Assembly (NCBI RefSeq): GCF_016801865.2
Contig: NC_068938.1
Span: 222,286,663 to 222,350,662 of the forward strand
DNA: 64,000 nucleotides
Direction: 5' to 3'
Source of the DNA: Culex pipiens pallens
Lineage: Eukaryota; Arthropoda; Insecta; Diptera; Culicidae
Notes under the pieces: model-generated
Told to the model about the DNA's origin: nothing
The model's input: the letters and a program-made list of their open reading frames with translations, nothing else
The model's database searches: none
Shown: one piece after another, positions 47,301 to 59,521 of the stretch
How the letters are laid out: each line of letters opens with the position of its first letter
How positions within the stretch are numbered: the first letter of the stretch is position 1
Position numbers and translations under genes: made by a program

Positions 47301-47877
47301 TCTTAAATTCCTAAATTTCTTAAATTTCTTAAATTCCTAAATTTCTTAAATTTCTTAAATTTCTTAAATTTCTTAAATTTCTTAAATTTCTTAAATTTCT
47401 TAAATTTCTTAAATTTCTTAAATTTCTTAAATTTCTTAAATTTCTTAAATTTCTTAAATTTCTTAAATTTCTTAAATTTCTTAAATTTCTTAAATTTCTT
47501 AAATTTCTTAAATTTCTTAAATTTCTTAAATTTCTTAAATTTCTTAAATTTCTTAAATTTCTTAAATTTCTTAAATTTCTTAAATTTCTTAAATTTCTTA
47601 AATTTCTTAAATTTCTTAAATTTCTTAAATTTCTTAAATTTCTTAAATTTCTTAAATTTCTTAAATTTCTTAAATTTCTTAAATTTCTTAAATTTCTTAA
47701 ATTTCTTAAATTTCTTAAATTTCTTAAATTTCTTAAATTTCCTAAATTTCTTAAATTTCCTAAATTTCTTAAATTTCTTAAATTTCTTAAATTTCTTAAA
47801 TTTCTTAAATTTCTTAAATTTCTTTAATTTCTCAATTTTTTTAAATTTCTTAAATTTCTTAAATTTCTTAAATTTCA
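44366..47877 (+). repeat. 9-bp tandem array, unit AAATTTCTT, about 390 copies
   Basis: This is 3.5 kb of nearly perfect 9-base periodicity, the largest repeat in the window. Variant units include AAATTTCAT (44,752 and 47,207 areas), AATTTCTTT (two close together at 46,741 and 46,791), and 8-base AAATTCCT units at 46,974, 47,000, 47,305 and 47,331. The unit has no stop in two plus-strand frames, which creates open frames of 822 and 876 codons encoding FLK or NFL repeats. These are artefacts of the repeat. The 8-base units end those frames. Confidence 0.97.
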
Positions 47878-48062
47878 TTTTTTTTACCCAGCATTTTAAC
47901 ATTTTTTTTACCCAGCAAACTTGCATAATTGATTGTAAACTATTTTAAATACAATTAATTAAAAATGACATTTTACATTTTTTAACAAATTTTGAATTTT
48001 GGAAAAACAAATTGGAAAAAGGTATAAATTTATTCAACTTTGGGAAATTTTTGATAGCTGTA
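47878..48062. repeat. 26-bp direct duplication at the array edge
   Basis: TTTTTTTTACCCAGCATTTT and a following TTTTTTTACCCAGCAAAC form two direct copies at about 47,877-47,920, immediately outside the AAATTTCTT array. The rest of the interval is AT-rich. Confidence 0.6.
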
Positions 48063-48400
48063 AGGCCGTTGCAAATATTTTTTGAAGTTTATGTCCTTCG
48101 ACTCTGACCTAAGGCGAAGGCCGAGCAAAAAAATAAAAAAAATACATTACAAGTAACGGTTTCAACAAAAAAAAAGTTTTTAATAATGCATTTAACACCA
48201 GTCGAGATATTTTGCACTCATTGATTTCAAAGTATTGAAAAAAAATGCGGTGCTGTACATAAACATTGAAAAATATTTGCTTGATTGTAACTATGTTTAA
48301 AGCTTTTTGTGTTACTCTTTGCATAAAAATTTTGAAAGGGCATGAAATCTTAAATATATATTTTTGTTTCCCTCGACCTTGACCAGGGCCGAGGAATAAA
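48063..48400 (+). mobile_element. AAGGCCGTTGC family MITE copy, truncated
   Basis: It begins TAAGGCCGTTGCAAATATTT then TTTGAAGTTTATGTCCTTCG and contains ATGCGGTGCTGTACAT near 48,246, in the order seen at 9.5 and 14.0 kb. The right inverted end is missing or decayed, so the limit near 48,400 is approximate. Confidence 0.65.
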
Positions 48401-50260
48401 AATATAAACCAGTTTAGTAATATATTTCTTTTAAAAAAAAGTTAAAAATTTCAATTTATTTGAATTTTGTTAGCAATGTATAATGTGAATTTTTTTTACC
48501 ACAGGCAAGAGTTAATGAAACCAAGTTTTCAATTCAAATAAAAATCTAATTAGAGATTTTTTGTTCTATTTCCGTTCCGATTTGAATTGGAACAGGACTC
48601 TTCTGTGCAAAACCCAACCATTTGTAATTATTCCAACATTAATCATTCGCCCATTCCCGCTCAATTGCGCTACAATAACCGAAAAATCTCGCTCACCCTT
48701 CACCATTCAACCAGTACACCACTCACAAAAAAACCCACTCCACCGCACGCTCTTTACACATAATTTCGCACTCATTTCCGACGGTGTGCAATCTCATTTC
48801 AAACTTAATTTCAAAACTCCACCCCCACCTTTCCCCCTCTCCCCTTCCCGTCAACTCTACCCTTTTTCCTTTTGATTTCCCGACATTATCAACTCTCCAA
48901 AAATAGCGCGTCCAAACGCACAAAAACACACACACACACTCAGAAAGGATCTTCCCCTTTAATGCCAAATTTGATTCACGAAAAAAAAAAAACACGCGAA
49001 AATCTACGCCTCATCAAGCAGGCCTTGCACTTCATTCACGGTTTTCGGTTCCGTCCAAAGACAAGCAGGCAGGCAAAGTAGCCTGCCCGGGTGTGTGCAT
49101 CGAAGCAGGCCCTGGCTGCATCGCCCGCGGGTTTTTTGGATTCGTGCACGAAATTAAATAATGCCACCCCTCACCGCCTCCCTCCCCTGTCCAGGTTTGC
49201 CCTATTCATTACACGTTACACTCTGAAATGAGAATGACCATTCTCGGCTCTCGTCGGCGGTGTGGAAAAAGTGAATTTTTCACCCCTTTTTCATTACCCT
49301 TGAGTGTTGCCAACTTTTTTTCTTCTTCTTTTTTTTTTCGTTATTTTTTTCGTTTTTGCAGGGTTCGTCACCGTGCCTCATCAGCCCGGCTCCGACGGCG
49401 ACGATTCATAATTCGATATTTTAATTTGAATTTCTAATAATGAGGGTGACGTCACTCAGTAATTATGAAAATTAAATTTCAACGTCGTTTATGTACCTAC
49501 GGGCTTAATGATGGTCCGCGCGCGCCGGAACTGTCAAAAGGGGTTGAGAAGGGGAGGGAGGGGGTGAAATGAGCACGAAAGCACCACCACCACATTGATG
49601 AAGGCAGAGGCGTTTGAAAGAATGTAATTATAATGTTGTTTTTTTGTTGTTATGTGTTTGTGCGAAGCAGAATCGATTTAGGATAGGGGTAAGTTCCTTC
49701 GCGCTCGTCAAATTCTGTGAATTTCGACCAACTGTTCGAGAATCGACTAATTATAGTTGGCACTGTGTGCTGAAATGACACAGACGTTAAAAAAACGAAT
49801 CAAATCACACAGCCTGCTGCGAAAGCTGGAATTGAATTCAGCGAGACGCGAGACCGGCAGCAATTGGCAGCACACGAATCAAGCCTACGACCGTCTAATG
49901 ATATTTTTATTAAAATTAATCAAATAATTAAAGTTCATTCGACGAATCGCGCTCTCACTCACACAGCGAAAACTCGCGCGCCGTGACGACGACGAGTTCT
50001 TATAATTGTAGCAATCAATAAGATGACAATAATTCACTACCACGCGGCCTAAATTGGCTCGAACATTCCCATGACTCGCTCGCGAGTACACACGATGCCT
50101 CTCTGCTCTTGCCGTTCTGTCTGAGCTCAGCAACAGCTGATGATGATGACGACGACGATGGGACACGCGAGACAACCAAACTTTCGTCGTGCTCTCTTGG
50201 CGTAATTGTTGTTTTGGAGATTTCTAACATTTTGACAAAAATCTCATTTGTCACGTTTTT
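48401..50260. other. GC-richer island
   Basis: Above about 48,560 the DNA is single-copy-looking, with CA runs (48,928-48,942), a TGACGTCA palindrome (49,447-49,454), a strong pyrimidine tract ending in CAG (49,318-49,361) and GAC/GAT-rich runs near 50,140. Open frames of up to 104 codons overlap on both strands and lack domains. A candidate terminal exon is discussed among the findings but is not called as a gene. Confidence 0.45.
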
Positions 50261-52790
50261 GCAAAAACGTATTTATAAAAAAAAATCTAAAAAAACTAAC
50301 TTTTTGTCAATTTTGGCATGCTCATTCTTATTTTCTCTCCAATAAAATAATTTGTGTTCTTGAAGCAACTGACTGTGTTCAAATTCGTTTTTTTGACAAT
50401 TGTGTCTTTACGGTTTCGAATTTAATGATGACTTAAATTAAAACGTCCAAAAGTTAGTATTCAATCGTATTCGTTTGTTATGTTATAATAACTTTCCATC
50501 ATGTTTGTTTTCAGAATTCATTATTTCAAAATTAATAGATTAATTTCAAATTTGTAACATATAATTTCGAAGATTTGGAAATATTTATTCCGAATTAAAT
50601 AGTTTTACCTCAAAAATAAATGAAAATAGAAACGAGACTCGAGTAAGTTTGTAACAAATGATTTAATAATTTAAAAAACAGATTTTTTCACTAAATTTGA
50701 TAAAAGTTTTATAAAAACCCAGATGAAAAATGCATCATTCAAAGATGTTTTAAGTTTTAAAATTATCAGCTATTTCCACTAAAATATATTAATTTTGGAA
50801 GTTAAATACTTCTTATGTTTCAAAATATGTTCGATAACAACTTATTTTAAGGCTTCATGTTGTTCCAATATATTAATAAAGTTTGGTTCAGTTTGTTTAA
50901 ATAGTAATTCTAAACTCTTAGAAAATGTTCCCATTTTTTATTAATCTTTTCACACAAACAAAATGTGCAAAATAACCATTTTTAGGTATAGTTAAGATGA
51001 AAACAAATGCTATATTTTTAGCTATAGCGCGTGTCGCTATTTAATTTCAAGATGTAAAATTAAATTTGCAATCAAAAATTACTTTACATAAATTTTGATA
51101 GCGTGTCGTTTTCGAGTTATATCAACCTAAAATTGATTTTTTTTTTGGTTAGCTTCTTGACAAAGCTTGGCCATCTCTGAAAATATATTTTTAGACATGA
51201 TCAGATAATTTCCAATAAATTAGATTCAAACTATTGCTGAGATTCACCCTCCGAAAAAAAAAATCTCTCAAAAAAAACAAAAACATTTGAAAAAACATTT
51301 TAAAAATTACAGATAATTATTTCAACCACATCTCAGCAAACTTTGGTCAAATCTTCAATATCTGTGCTTATGATTTTAATGGGCAAAATGAGTCACGTTA
51401 TGAATAAAAAAGAAACATTTTTTATGGATATTACTCGAAATCGGTAGACGTTATTGAAATTTATGTAAAGTATTTTTCAAATTCATGATTTTTACAAAAC
51501 ATTGGAAACGCTGCCAAATGATCACACCAAATCGATAAAAAAAATCCGTTTTCAAGAGTATTTTAAAAGCCTTTTAAATGGAAAACTGCTAAAATTGTAT
51601 AGAGACTTGTATGGTTGAAGTAATGATGTAAAATTACGTGTTCAGCCATAGAAATGGTCCTCACAATTTTTCATCCAAATCAAAAAAATACAATAAAAAT
51701 AGTCGTTGTCCAAAATATCAGATAATTGTTCAAGAGAGAACCTTTATAAGGCAGTTTGTTTCTTTTCATACAATCAGAAATTGCATGTATTATGTACAAG
51801 GAGTAATCAGCACTATTTCTCCATGTCTTAATATTTTCGAAAAATTGAAGATGCACAGGTTCCTGAGGATCCAAAAGTTATATTTTTGGCATTTTTTTGT
51901 TCTAAAACATTGTACAACAATGCAATGTTACACTGTAACAAATTATTCTGCAAAGTTACACAAAATACGAAATTTAGAAATGTGAATTTTTGTTCTGGAT
52001 GAAAAAATGACGCTGTTGAGTTAATGCAGGTTCGAAACGTACATTAAAATTTACTTAAAATGAACTATTTCAAATTCTTTTATAGTTAAATAACAAATAA
52101 TGGCAGAATTTTTCATTTCTTTTGTATTTTTTTCGAAAAAAAACAAACATTTTTTCTGAAATTGAGTACGTCACCATTTCAGGCTAAAACTTATTGGAAA
52201 AAAAAGTCTTTTTCGAATGTTCATAAATAAAAGGGGTAGTACAGCCCTCTGCCACGAGCTATAGGAAAATGCACCTCAGATTTGTGATCAAGGACCAAAA
52301 TTGCCACTCAAGACAAAGATTCACGCAAATCGATTTCAATTTCGCGTGGGTTGGCATAGAAAATTAAAAAAAAATATTAAAATTTGCCAGGAATCTCAAT
52401 TTAATTTGGTTTGCCAGTTTTGTGTATTTTTATATTTTTTTGTATTTATTCTATTGTTCTATGCTTCGATTCTTAACCGTCTACTAGCTGTTAGGAAAAT
52501 CTGATAGTGACAGATCTTTTTTAATCAATGGTCAGTTTAAAGATTTGGAGCTGTTTTTTTTAAATGAAGACTTTTTGGGTGTTTTTGAATAATACTGACT
52601 CAAAGAAATTTAAAAACACAAAAAATGCATTAATTTAAAATTTGGTTTATTGAACCTTTTCAAAAAAATATTTTGGGCTTGAGAGATTAACTTTTTTCAG
52701 GTTTTTTTTTTCATTTTTTTCAAAAAAAAATTTATTGGTGGAATAAATTCACATAAATTCGAAAATATGCGACAAGTAATCTCAACACCA
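50261..52790. other. AT-rich non-coding DNA
   Basis: 2.5 kb with no gene and no recognised element. The 115-codon frame at 51,638-51,985 (+) reflects AT-rich composition. Confidence 0.5.
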
Positions 52791-54370
52791 ACGACTTATG
52801 TGCCGCGTCGCGGCCTACTACGACTAAGTCCAGCCAAGACAACAACAACATCAGCTCCGCCAGCACATTATGATCAATTATAATTTACTATCCGCGCGCC
52901 ATCTATCATGGTGGTTGTTTTATTATTTATATCGCTTTGAGCCAGCGATGGGTGCACACGCACACGCACACACGATAGCCACAAGACACATTCGAGTGGC
53001 AATTCGAGACGTGATGATGACCGACGAGGAAAAGACGGAACAGGACAGAGTGTGACACACAGACAGAGGGTGCGGCGACGGGACGGTTTTATGTGTGTAG
53101 GTTGGGACATAAAGAGCGAGATCAGGAAGCAAACAAAAGCTGATGATCGAATTTCAGTGCCGTATTAATTGACTGCTATTGATATCTTCAATTTGGAGCG
53201 TTAATTTTATTGATAGTTGGAGGAAATTGACGTTGAAAAAAAACAACAAATTAAAATTGACGAAGTTAAAACATAATTTTGGAAAACACTTCTCCAGGAC
53301 TCACCCTAGCCTACTACGATCACCTTAACCACATCCCACCCTCGATTCGCCCCATTTAACTTGTCACCTGTCTGTCAGTCGTCCTGCCCGCGACACAATC
53401 CTTCGTCGTTCACCGTTTTCCGCCTTCCACGCAGTCGGGTAGTGCAACTGGCAACCCTTCCCCCAGATCGTCAATACGGATGGGCACAATTGACATCCGT
53501 TTCGATTCCACCAAACGTATCGTATTTCCTATTATTGTCCTCTTTCTTTCACCCAAGGTATTTTAATGAAGGTGGGAGGGTAGAAGGGGTAGGACACCCC
53601 CGAAAAGTGCTCAGCGCACACATACGCAAGCGAATGTCTCTTCTCGTTTTCTCTGCTAGATTCCCTGAACATGGAGCGGTATGACCAATCTACTTTTCTA
53701 TTTTTACCGATAGATTTTAATCAGCATCATTGAATGTATTGTTAGACGTCATTTAAATTTTAAATAAGCTTAAGAACGCTTTACATACGGTTCGGTCCGG
53801 TATAAATTAATCGAAGTATGCTATGGTTTCTTGTTTGGCCAAGTGTGCCTATGTGTGTGTGCGCGCAGCTTCGTATCCTCGTACGGTGTACATACAGGCG
53901 AAACACATTCGAAGTTATCTGCATATTATCTCTTATGTCCTCTTCGCTTCATATTAGCTTGGAATCACACACACGTTTGCCACCCACACCCACCCACACC
54001 CACCCCCTCCCAATCAACCCCACTGGACAATGTCCGACTTTGGAGTAGAATTTATGTAGCTTTTCCTAGGATGACGCTGCTGCTGGTCGACGCTCACACC
54101 AAGCAGGCCTTGCCGCCGCCGCACACATCAACGGCGTCGTCCTAGTCGTCGGTGTCCTAGTTGGCCATGGCTAGTGAGGGTGGGAGTTGGGAGGTTTGCT
54201 CTTATAAGCGAAACATTCAAATCACCCGTCGTCGAGTTGAACATGTTCGAATCCTCTTCTGTGTGATGGCTTTTGAGGCGCATACAAATACCACCCACTG
54301 TGGACGGGGGGCGGCAGCCTGCTAGGACTGACGATCGGCTCGGGTGTGAGTAGGGAGTAGGGTTACCAAA
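52791..54370. other. GC-richer single-copy island
   Basis: It contains CA-rich patches (52,950-52,975) and a CCCACA-rich stretch (53,985-54,012). Short overlapping open frames (up to 107 codons) have no domains. No gene is supported. Confidence 0.5.
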
Positions 54371-54770
54371 AGGAGATGTATCGATGTTGATTTTTCAAAA
54401 ATTACGCGAAATCGTTAGAATGCAAATAAATAGTTCGTAAAATAATTTTAGGTTAAAATATTTGCTTAACTGTTAAGACTGGATAATCTCAATTATGACT
54501 CAAATGATTTGCAAATGTTCAATTTTTCAACACATTCATCGATTTTTTCACATTATTGAAAAACAAACCGTAACTAATAAATAATGATATGTGCAAGCAA
54601 TTGAATATATGACGAAAAAAAATACAAAAATAATATTTATATAAAAAAAATTCGGCAATAACGAAAGCATTAATTTTATTAAAAGGTCAAAGTGCAAAAG
54701 AGCTAAATCATACCTTACGTTTTAATCAATTTTTAATATGGAATTTTAAAAGCAAAAAAATATATATATA
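54371..54770. other. AT-rich non-coding DNA
   Basis: It ends in a TATATATATA stretch that is the insertion site of the fold-back element. Confidence 0.4.
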
Positions 54771-56234
54771 TACAGTATGTAAAAAAAGTATTTACACCCC
54801 TTGGGCACTATGCACATTTTGTGATGAAACATGCAAAAAAATTAAAGTTTGACAGGAACCTAGTACTACGTTTTGTTCAGAAACTCATGCCAAACATTTT
54901 GCTACAAAAAGATCATGAAAAGATGATTTCCATAAAAAGTTATATAACAAATACTATTACGAAAATAAAAAAGGTGCAAAAAAAGTTTGTACACCTTTCG
55001 AAAAATTTACATAGATAATGTTATTTGTTGACAAATCACCATAAATCCAGTCTCCCAACTCCAAATATGCATCCTTGACTGATTAAAAAAATAATTTGGA
55101 TTGAATATAAAGTTTACTAACTACTTATTATAAAAGTTTATATAACTCTGTAAATTCTATATAAAACTTATCTAAACTTAATTTTGCAAACTTTTAATTC
55201 AACTTAATGTCAATATATTACCATAGAATTGCTAAATTCACATTTTGGAGTAGGAATAACACCGTTTTGGGGGTCTTTGTATCGATAGAATAGATTTTTC
55301 GTTGGAATTTCGTACCAACCCGGAATAACGTCGTAAGAAAATCCGCCGGCATCCGAACCGGTCCACGATTCACAAGTCAACCTATATGGAATCGGAAAGG
55401 GCATAAAATTTCCGATCTTTTGATACCCATACATCTAGGTTTTCTATAAAACCTACGTTTTTAAATACCTGGGCAAAAAGTAAGTTTGATCCACGAGAAC
55501 AAAAATTACGAAATTCCATACATTTTTGGCAGGTTGCTCAAACGAAACCATAACAACGTTTTTGCTTAGGTATTTAAAAACGTGGGTTTTATAGAAAACC
55601 TGGATGTATGGGTATCAAACGATCGGAAATTTTATGCCCTTTCCGATGCCATACAGGTTGACTTGTGAATTGTGGACCGGTTCGGATGCCGGCGGATTTT
55701 CCGACGACGTAATTCCGGGTTGGTACGAAATTTCAACGAAAAATCTATTCTAGCGATACAAAGACCCCCAAAACGGTATTATACCCACTCCAGAATGTTT
55801 ATTAAGCAATTCTGTGGTAATATATTGGCATTTAGCTAAATTGAAAGTTTGCAAAATTAAGTTTAGATAAGTTTTATATAGAATTTCCAGAGTTATATAA
55901 ACTTTTATACTAAGTAGTTAGTAAACTTTATATTCAATCCCAAATATTTTTTAATCATTCAAGGAAACTGGGAAACTGGATTTATGGTGATTTGTCAACA
56001 AATAACATTATTTATGTTAATTTTTCAAAAGGTGTACAAACTTTTTTTGCACCTTTTTTGATTTTTGTAATAGTATTTGTTAAAGAACATTTTATGGAAA
56101 TCATCTTTTCATGAGCTTTTTATAGCGAAATGTTCGGCATAAGTTTCTGAACAAAACGTAGTACTAGGTTTCAAGTTTTATCACAAAATGTGCATAGCGC
56201 CCAAGGGGTGTAAATACTTTTTTTACATACTGTA
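54771..56234. mobile_element. 1.46-kb fold-back element with Tc1/mariner-like ends
   Basis: The element spans 54,773-56,232 between TA dinucleotides. Both ends read CAGTATGTAAAAAAAGTATT then TACACCCCTTGGGC inward. The whole element is an inverted repeat: arms 54,773-55,479 and 55,557-56,232 match closely along their length, with small indels, around a spacer of about 77 bases. TA flanks and CAGT ends with AAAAGTATTTACACCCC fit Tc1/mariner. No transposase remains. The 74-codon frame at 55,210-55,434 (-) lies within one arm and has no counterpart domain, so it is not called. Confidence 0.85.
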
Positions 56235-57494
56235 TATGAGCAACTCTCTACGAAATCGGCCAATTTCGACCATTTTTATTTTTTGTATTTTTTTATTTGG
56301 CTCAAACATTTTAAAAAATTAGTGATGTTTGAAAAAAAAAACGAAATTTCATGCAAAAACAAATTTGACGTAGATTTTGAATGTAAAATTGAATTTCTAA
56401 TCGAAAAGTACTCTACAGATTTTGTGATAAAGGGCTCCGTTTTCAAGATAAAGCCTCTGAAAGTTTGATTTTAGCTAAAAATTTGCAGTTTTTCGATTTT
56501 TAAAAATACTAACCAATAGTGACTATTTCTAAAAATATGTTCTATGAAAAGTTCAGAAAATTTTCTATGAAATTATCTAAGAGTTATTGAATATTGGACC
56601 TCGGGTTGCTGAGGTACAGCCACTTAAAGGAAAAGAAACACGAAAATTGAAGTTTTATAAGTCTCACCCAAACAACCCATTCTAATGTCGATATCTCACC
56701 TTATGGTCCAATTTTCAATGTAAAAACATAAAACATTCGTTAAATTTTCCGATCTCATCGAAAAAATATTTTGTAAATTTTTAAATCAAGACTTACATTT
56801 TTAAGGGCCAAACATTGAATATGACGCCCACTTAAAATGCTAGTCTTGATTTAAAAATTTACAAAATATTTTTTTTCGAAAAGATCGGATTAGTTGCTTT
56901 TATTATGATTCCTTCAATAAAAAAGTTTTTGAGATTACTTATCTTCCATTTATTATTAACACTTCAAATCAAAATATTTTTTTTTCTTTTTAAAATAATT
57001 CTCGAGGTATTCGCGATTTTCTAGCTATTTTCAATTTTTTGTTTTGAATGAAAAAAAATGAGCATCAATAAATTATTAAGAAAATTTTCCATACAATTTT
57101 GCGGTCCGGTGATACAGAATCTTTAAAAAAATTAAATTTAATGTTATTGTTAATTTTCAGTTGAATTCCTACTCAGAAAGAAAATTTACTACAGAATTTT
57201 ATGTAAAACCGAATTTGCAATCGGAAAAAACATGACATAAATTGCTACACAAAAAAATAATACCAATGTTTTTTTGAAAATTTAGGAATAATTATTACTA
57301 AAAAAACAAAATATTTTGATAAAATGTTCCATTTGCTGAAAATAATATTTTTTTGTATTTTAATGCCTCATGATCTCAATATTTTTTTTTAATTTAGGCA
57401 TATTCAAAATGCAAAAGATACCATTTCCTGAAATAAGTTGCCTTAATTTATCCAATGTGAGATATAATTGTCAATAACTTTTTTAATGCTTATG
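56235..57494. other. AT-rich non-coding DNA
   Basis: It contains an inner inverted similarity around 56,760-56,890 (AAATTTTTAAATCAAGACTT and AGTCTTGATTTAAAAATTTA), a hairpin with a loop of about 45 bases. Otherwise unassigned. Confidence 0.5.
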
Positions 57495-57738
57495 CACTGC
57501 CCCTGATCGCATAAATGTCCCATATGCATTTTCATCGATTTCGAGTTTTTGATGCAGTTTGGTTCAAAATCGTGTGCTCTTTCAAAAGAGCCTATAACAT
57601 CCAGTACTTTGTTCTAGAAATCAGGAGGAAATCCAGTTTTTTCACGAATACTTAACACGTAGCCTTATGTATGGGACAAACTTCAAATGCGTTTTTCTCA
57701 GCTTGCTATTTTTGCATATGGGACATTTATGCAACAGG
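57495..57738 (+). mobile_element. MITE family D, copy 2
   Basis: It begins CACTGCCCCTGATCGCATAA and ends GGGACATTTATGCAACAGG. It aligns throughout with 41,741-41,987 in the same orientation, with a small insertion (TGTGCTCTTTCAAAAGAG, itself a short palindrome) and a decayed right terminus. Confidence 0.78.
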
Positions 57739-59240
57739 TTAGATTCTATAATGAATTATGTTTTTATCAAAATTTTAGATATTTGCGAGTCAGAATATGC
57801 TCCACAATAAATTAAGCAAAATATGCCTGAAATATGAAAAGAATTGAAAATAAAAAGCAACATATTTTGAGAATTGAACATTTAGTGGAAAGAAGTTTAG
57901 AAAAAATAGAGGTCTAATTTTATTAAAATTGTTCAAACCTAGAGAATTATTTTTTTAAATTCTGTTGTTTTTTTATTCTAATCTAAAATTATCATTATTT
58001 TGAAGACACCAAACAATTACGACCATCCTCTTTCAATGTAATGATTTTGCTTCATTTATACACTCACTTTGAAAATACAGCCCACAAAATTGTATAATAC
58101 CTTGTTGGAGAGGATTATGAATTTATTGTTTGTTATTTTTGAAAAAAACATAATGTTTACTTTAAAACGCATATGAACAAGAATTTTAGATTAATTCATA
58201 GATTTCAGCATACTTTTAAGTTTTCCTATAAATTCAAGGTTTTCAGGAAAAAAAAATTTCATACATTTTGAATTTCAAATAAAAAAAAATAAGCAAAACC
58301 AGTAACGCAAAATGCCATATACATTATTGGAGTTATGAAATAGTCAAACATTTGCTAATTATCTATGAATTAATTATTATTATTATTATTAAATATTGTT
58401 GACACTTGACCAAAAAAAATGACATTCGTGTCATCAATGAATTTATGAAACTGTTTTTTCCCTACACTTCATGTCTTTTTTCCAATTTGTGGTTTATAAT
58501 TTTAAAGTTGCTGCTTTCATTTGATTAAAAATGCATAAATTAACGTTATAAAATGTATTCTAAATAGTTTATAATCGACATTACAAAAGTATTTTAGTAG
58601 AAAATTTACAGTTCTGACCCCTGAATTTTAATGAAATTTTGAAGGGAGGCTACTGGTTTTTGATTTTCTAATGTTTACAAAAGGCAAGCATTAAAACAAA
58701 TAAAGGCTAGATATAGTGCAAATGTTTTTTTAATATTTAAATTAAACTAACCAAACATCAATTGAAAAAATAAAAACTAAAGTTGGATTACTTTGATTAT
58801 ATACTTAGTTTTAATATAATTATTGAATAGTTGCCAATTTCATAATATTATCAAAATTAGTCAAGAGACCAGGCTTTCCATTATCCGTTCAGGCAAAATA
58901 TTGAGTTTAGATTTCATAGTTTTTTAAAATAATTTTTAGATTTTTCTGAAAAATTTATACGTTTTTAATTATGTTTAGTAATAATATACTTGTTTTTAAG
59001 GAAAGAGATTTTTTAATTTTTTTTGTATTATTCAAATAGTTTATATTTGTTTAATCAAAAAAATTTAAAAAAAAACTAGAGAGCAAATCAAAATAATTAC
59101 AGAATGGCGAAATTTCCATAAAAACAAAATAAAAAATAACTACCAAAGAAAAGAAACAAATTTGAAAAAGTTATTCTTTTTTTCCTTCAATTCAATGATT
59201 TTAAAAAGAAACCAACATTTTACCAACATTTAATTAACCA
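57739..59240. other. AT-rich non-coding DNA
   Basis: It includes an ATT trinucleotide run at 58,374-58,392. No gene or element. Confidence 0.45.
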
Positions 59241-59255
59241 AGAAATGGTCACCCT
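59241..59255. repeat. target-site duplication, 3' copy
   Basis: AGAAATGGTCACCCT is identical to 63,785-63,799 on the far side of the retrotransposon. A perfect 15-bp duplication is typical of target-primed insertion by non-LTR elements and indicates a young insertion. Confidence 0.95.
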
Positions 59256-59257
59256 TT

Positions 59258-59258
<1 letters not shown>

Positions 59259-59310
<52 letters not shown>
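59259..59310 (-). other. A tail of the retrotransposon
   Basis: An uninterrupted run of 52 T on the plus strand is the poly(A) tail of the element. CAA separates it from the target duplication. A long, pure tail is another sign of recent insertion. Confidence 0.95.
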
Positions 59311-59316
<6 letters not shown>

Positions 59317-59318
59317 TA

Positions 59319-59324
59319 TTTATT
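59319..59324 (-). terminator. AATAAA polyadenylation signal of the retrotransposon
   Basis: TTTATT on the plus strand reads AATAAA on the element strand, eight bases before the A tail starts, which is the usual spacing. It lies in the 3' UTR downstream of the ORF2 stop. Confidence 0.75.
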
Positions 59325-59521
59325 CAAATTTCTTTTCCATGTACATTCATTCAGTTAAAATATTATTGAGTGTCCAACCACAAACGATGACTTTTCACCT
59401 CAATTTTAAATACTAGCAACTTTCATTTATTCATGAAATATTGTAGCTTTCGCTATTCAGTGATTTCAAATGTAGGAGGTCCTACATGTACAAAAGGGAA
59501 AAGGGATACCTTAAAACTAAC

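Noticed and set aside
49885..50175. 96-codon Arg/Ser/His-rich minus-strand frame
   Set aside because: It derives from GAC/GAT and CGA-rich DNA and overlaps other frames. No domain or conservation evidence is available.
54245..54256. GTTCGAATCC, a perfect B-box-like sequence
   Set aside because: No A box at a suitable distance and the flanking bases cannot form a T stem, so it is not a tRNA gene.
55210..55434. 74-codon minus-strand frame inside the fold-back element
   Set aside because: It lies in one arm of an inverted repeat, and the matching arm carries a disrupted version. It does not resemble any transposase motif.
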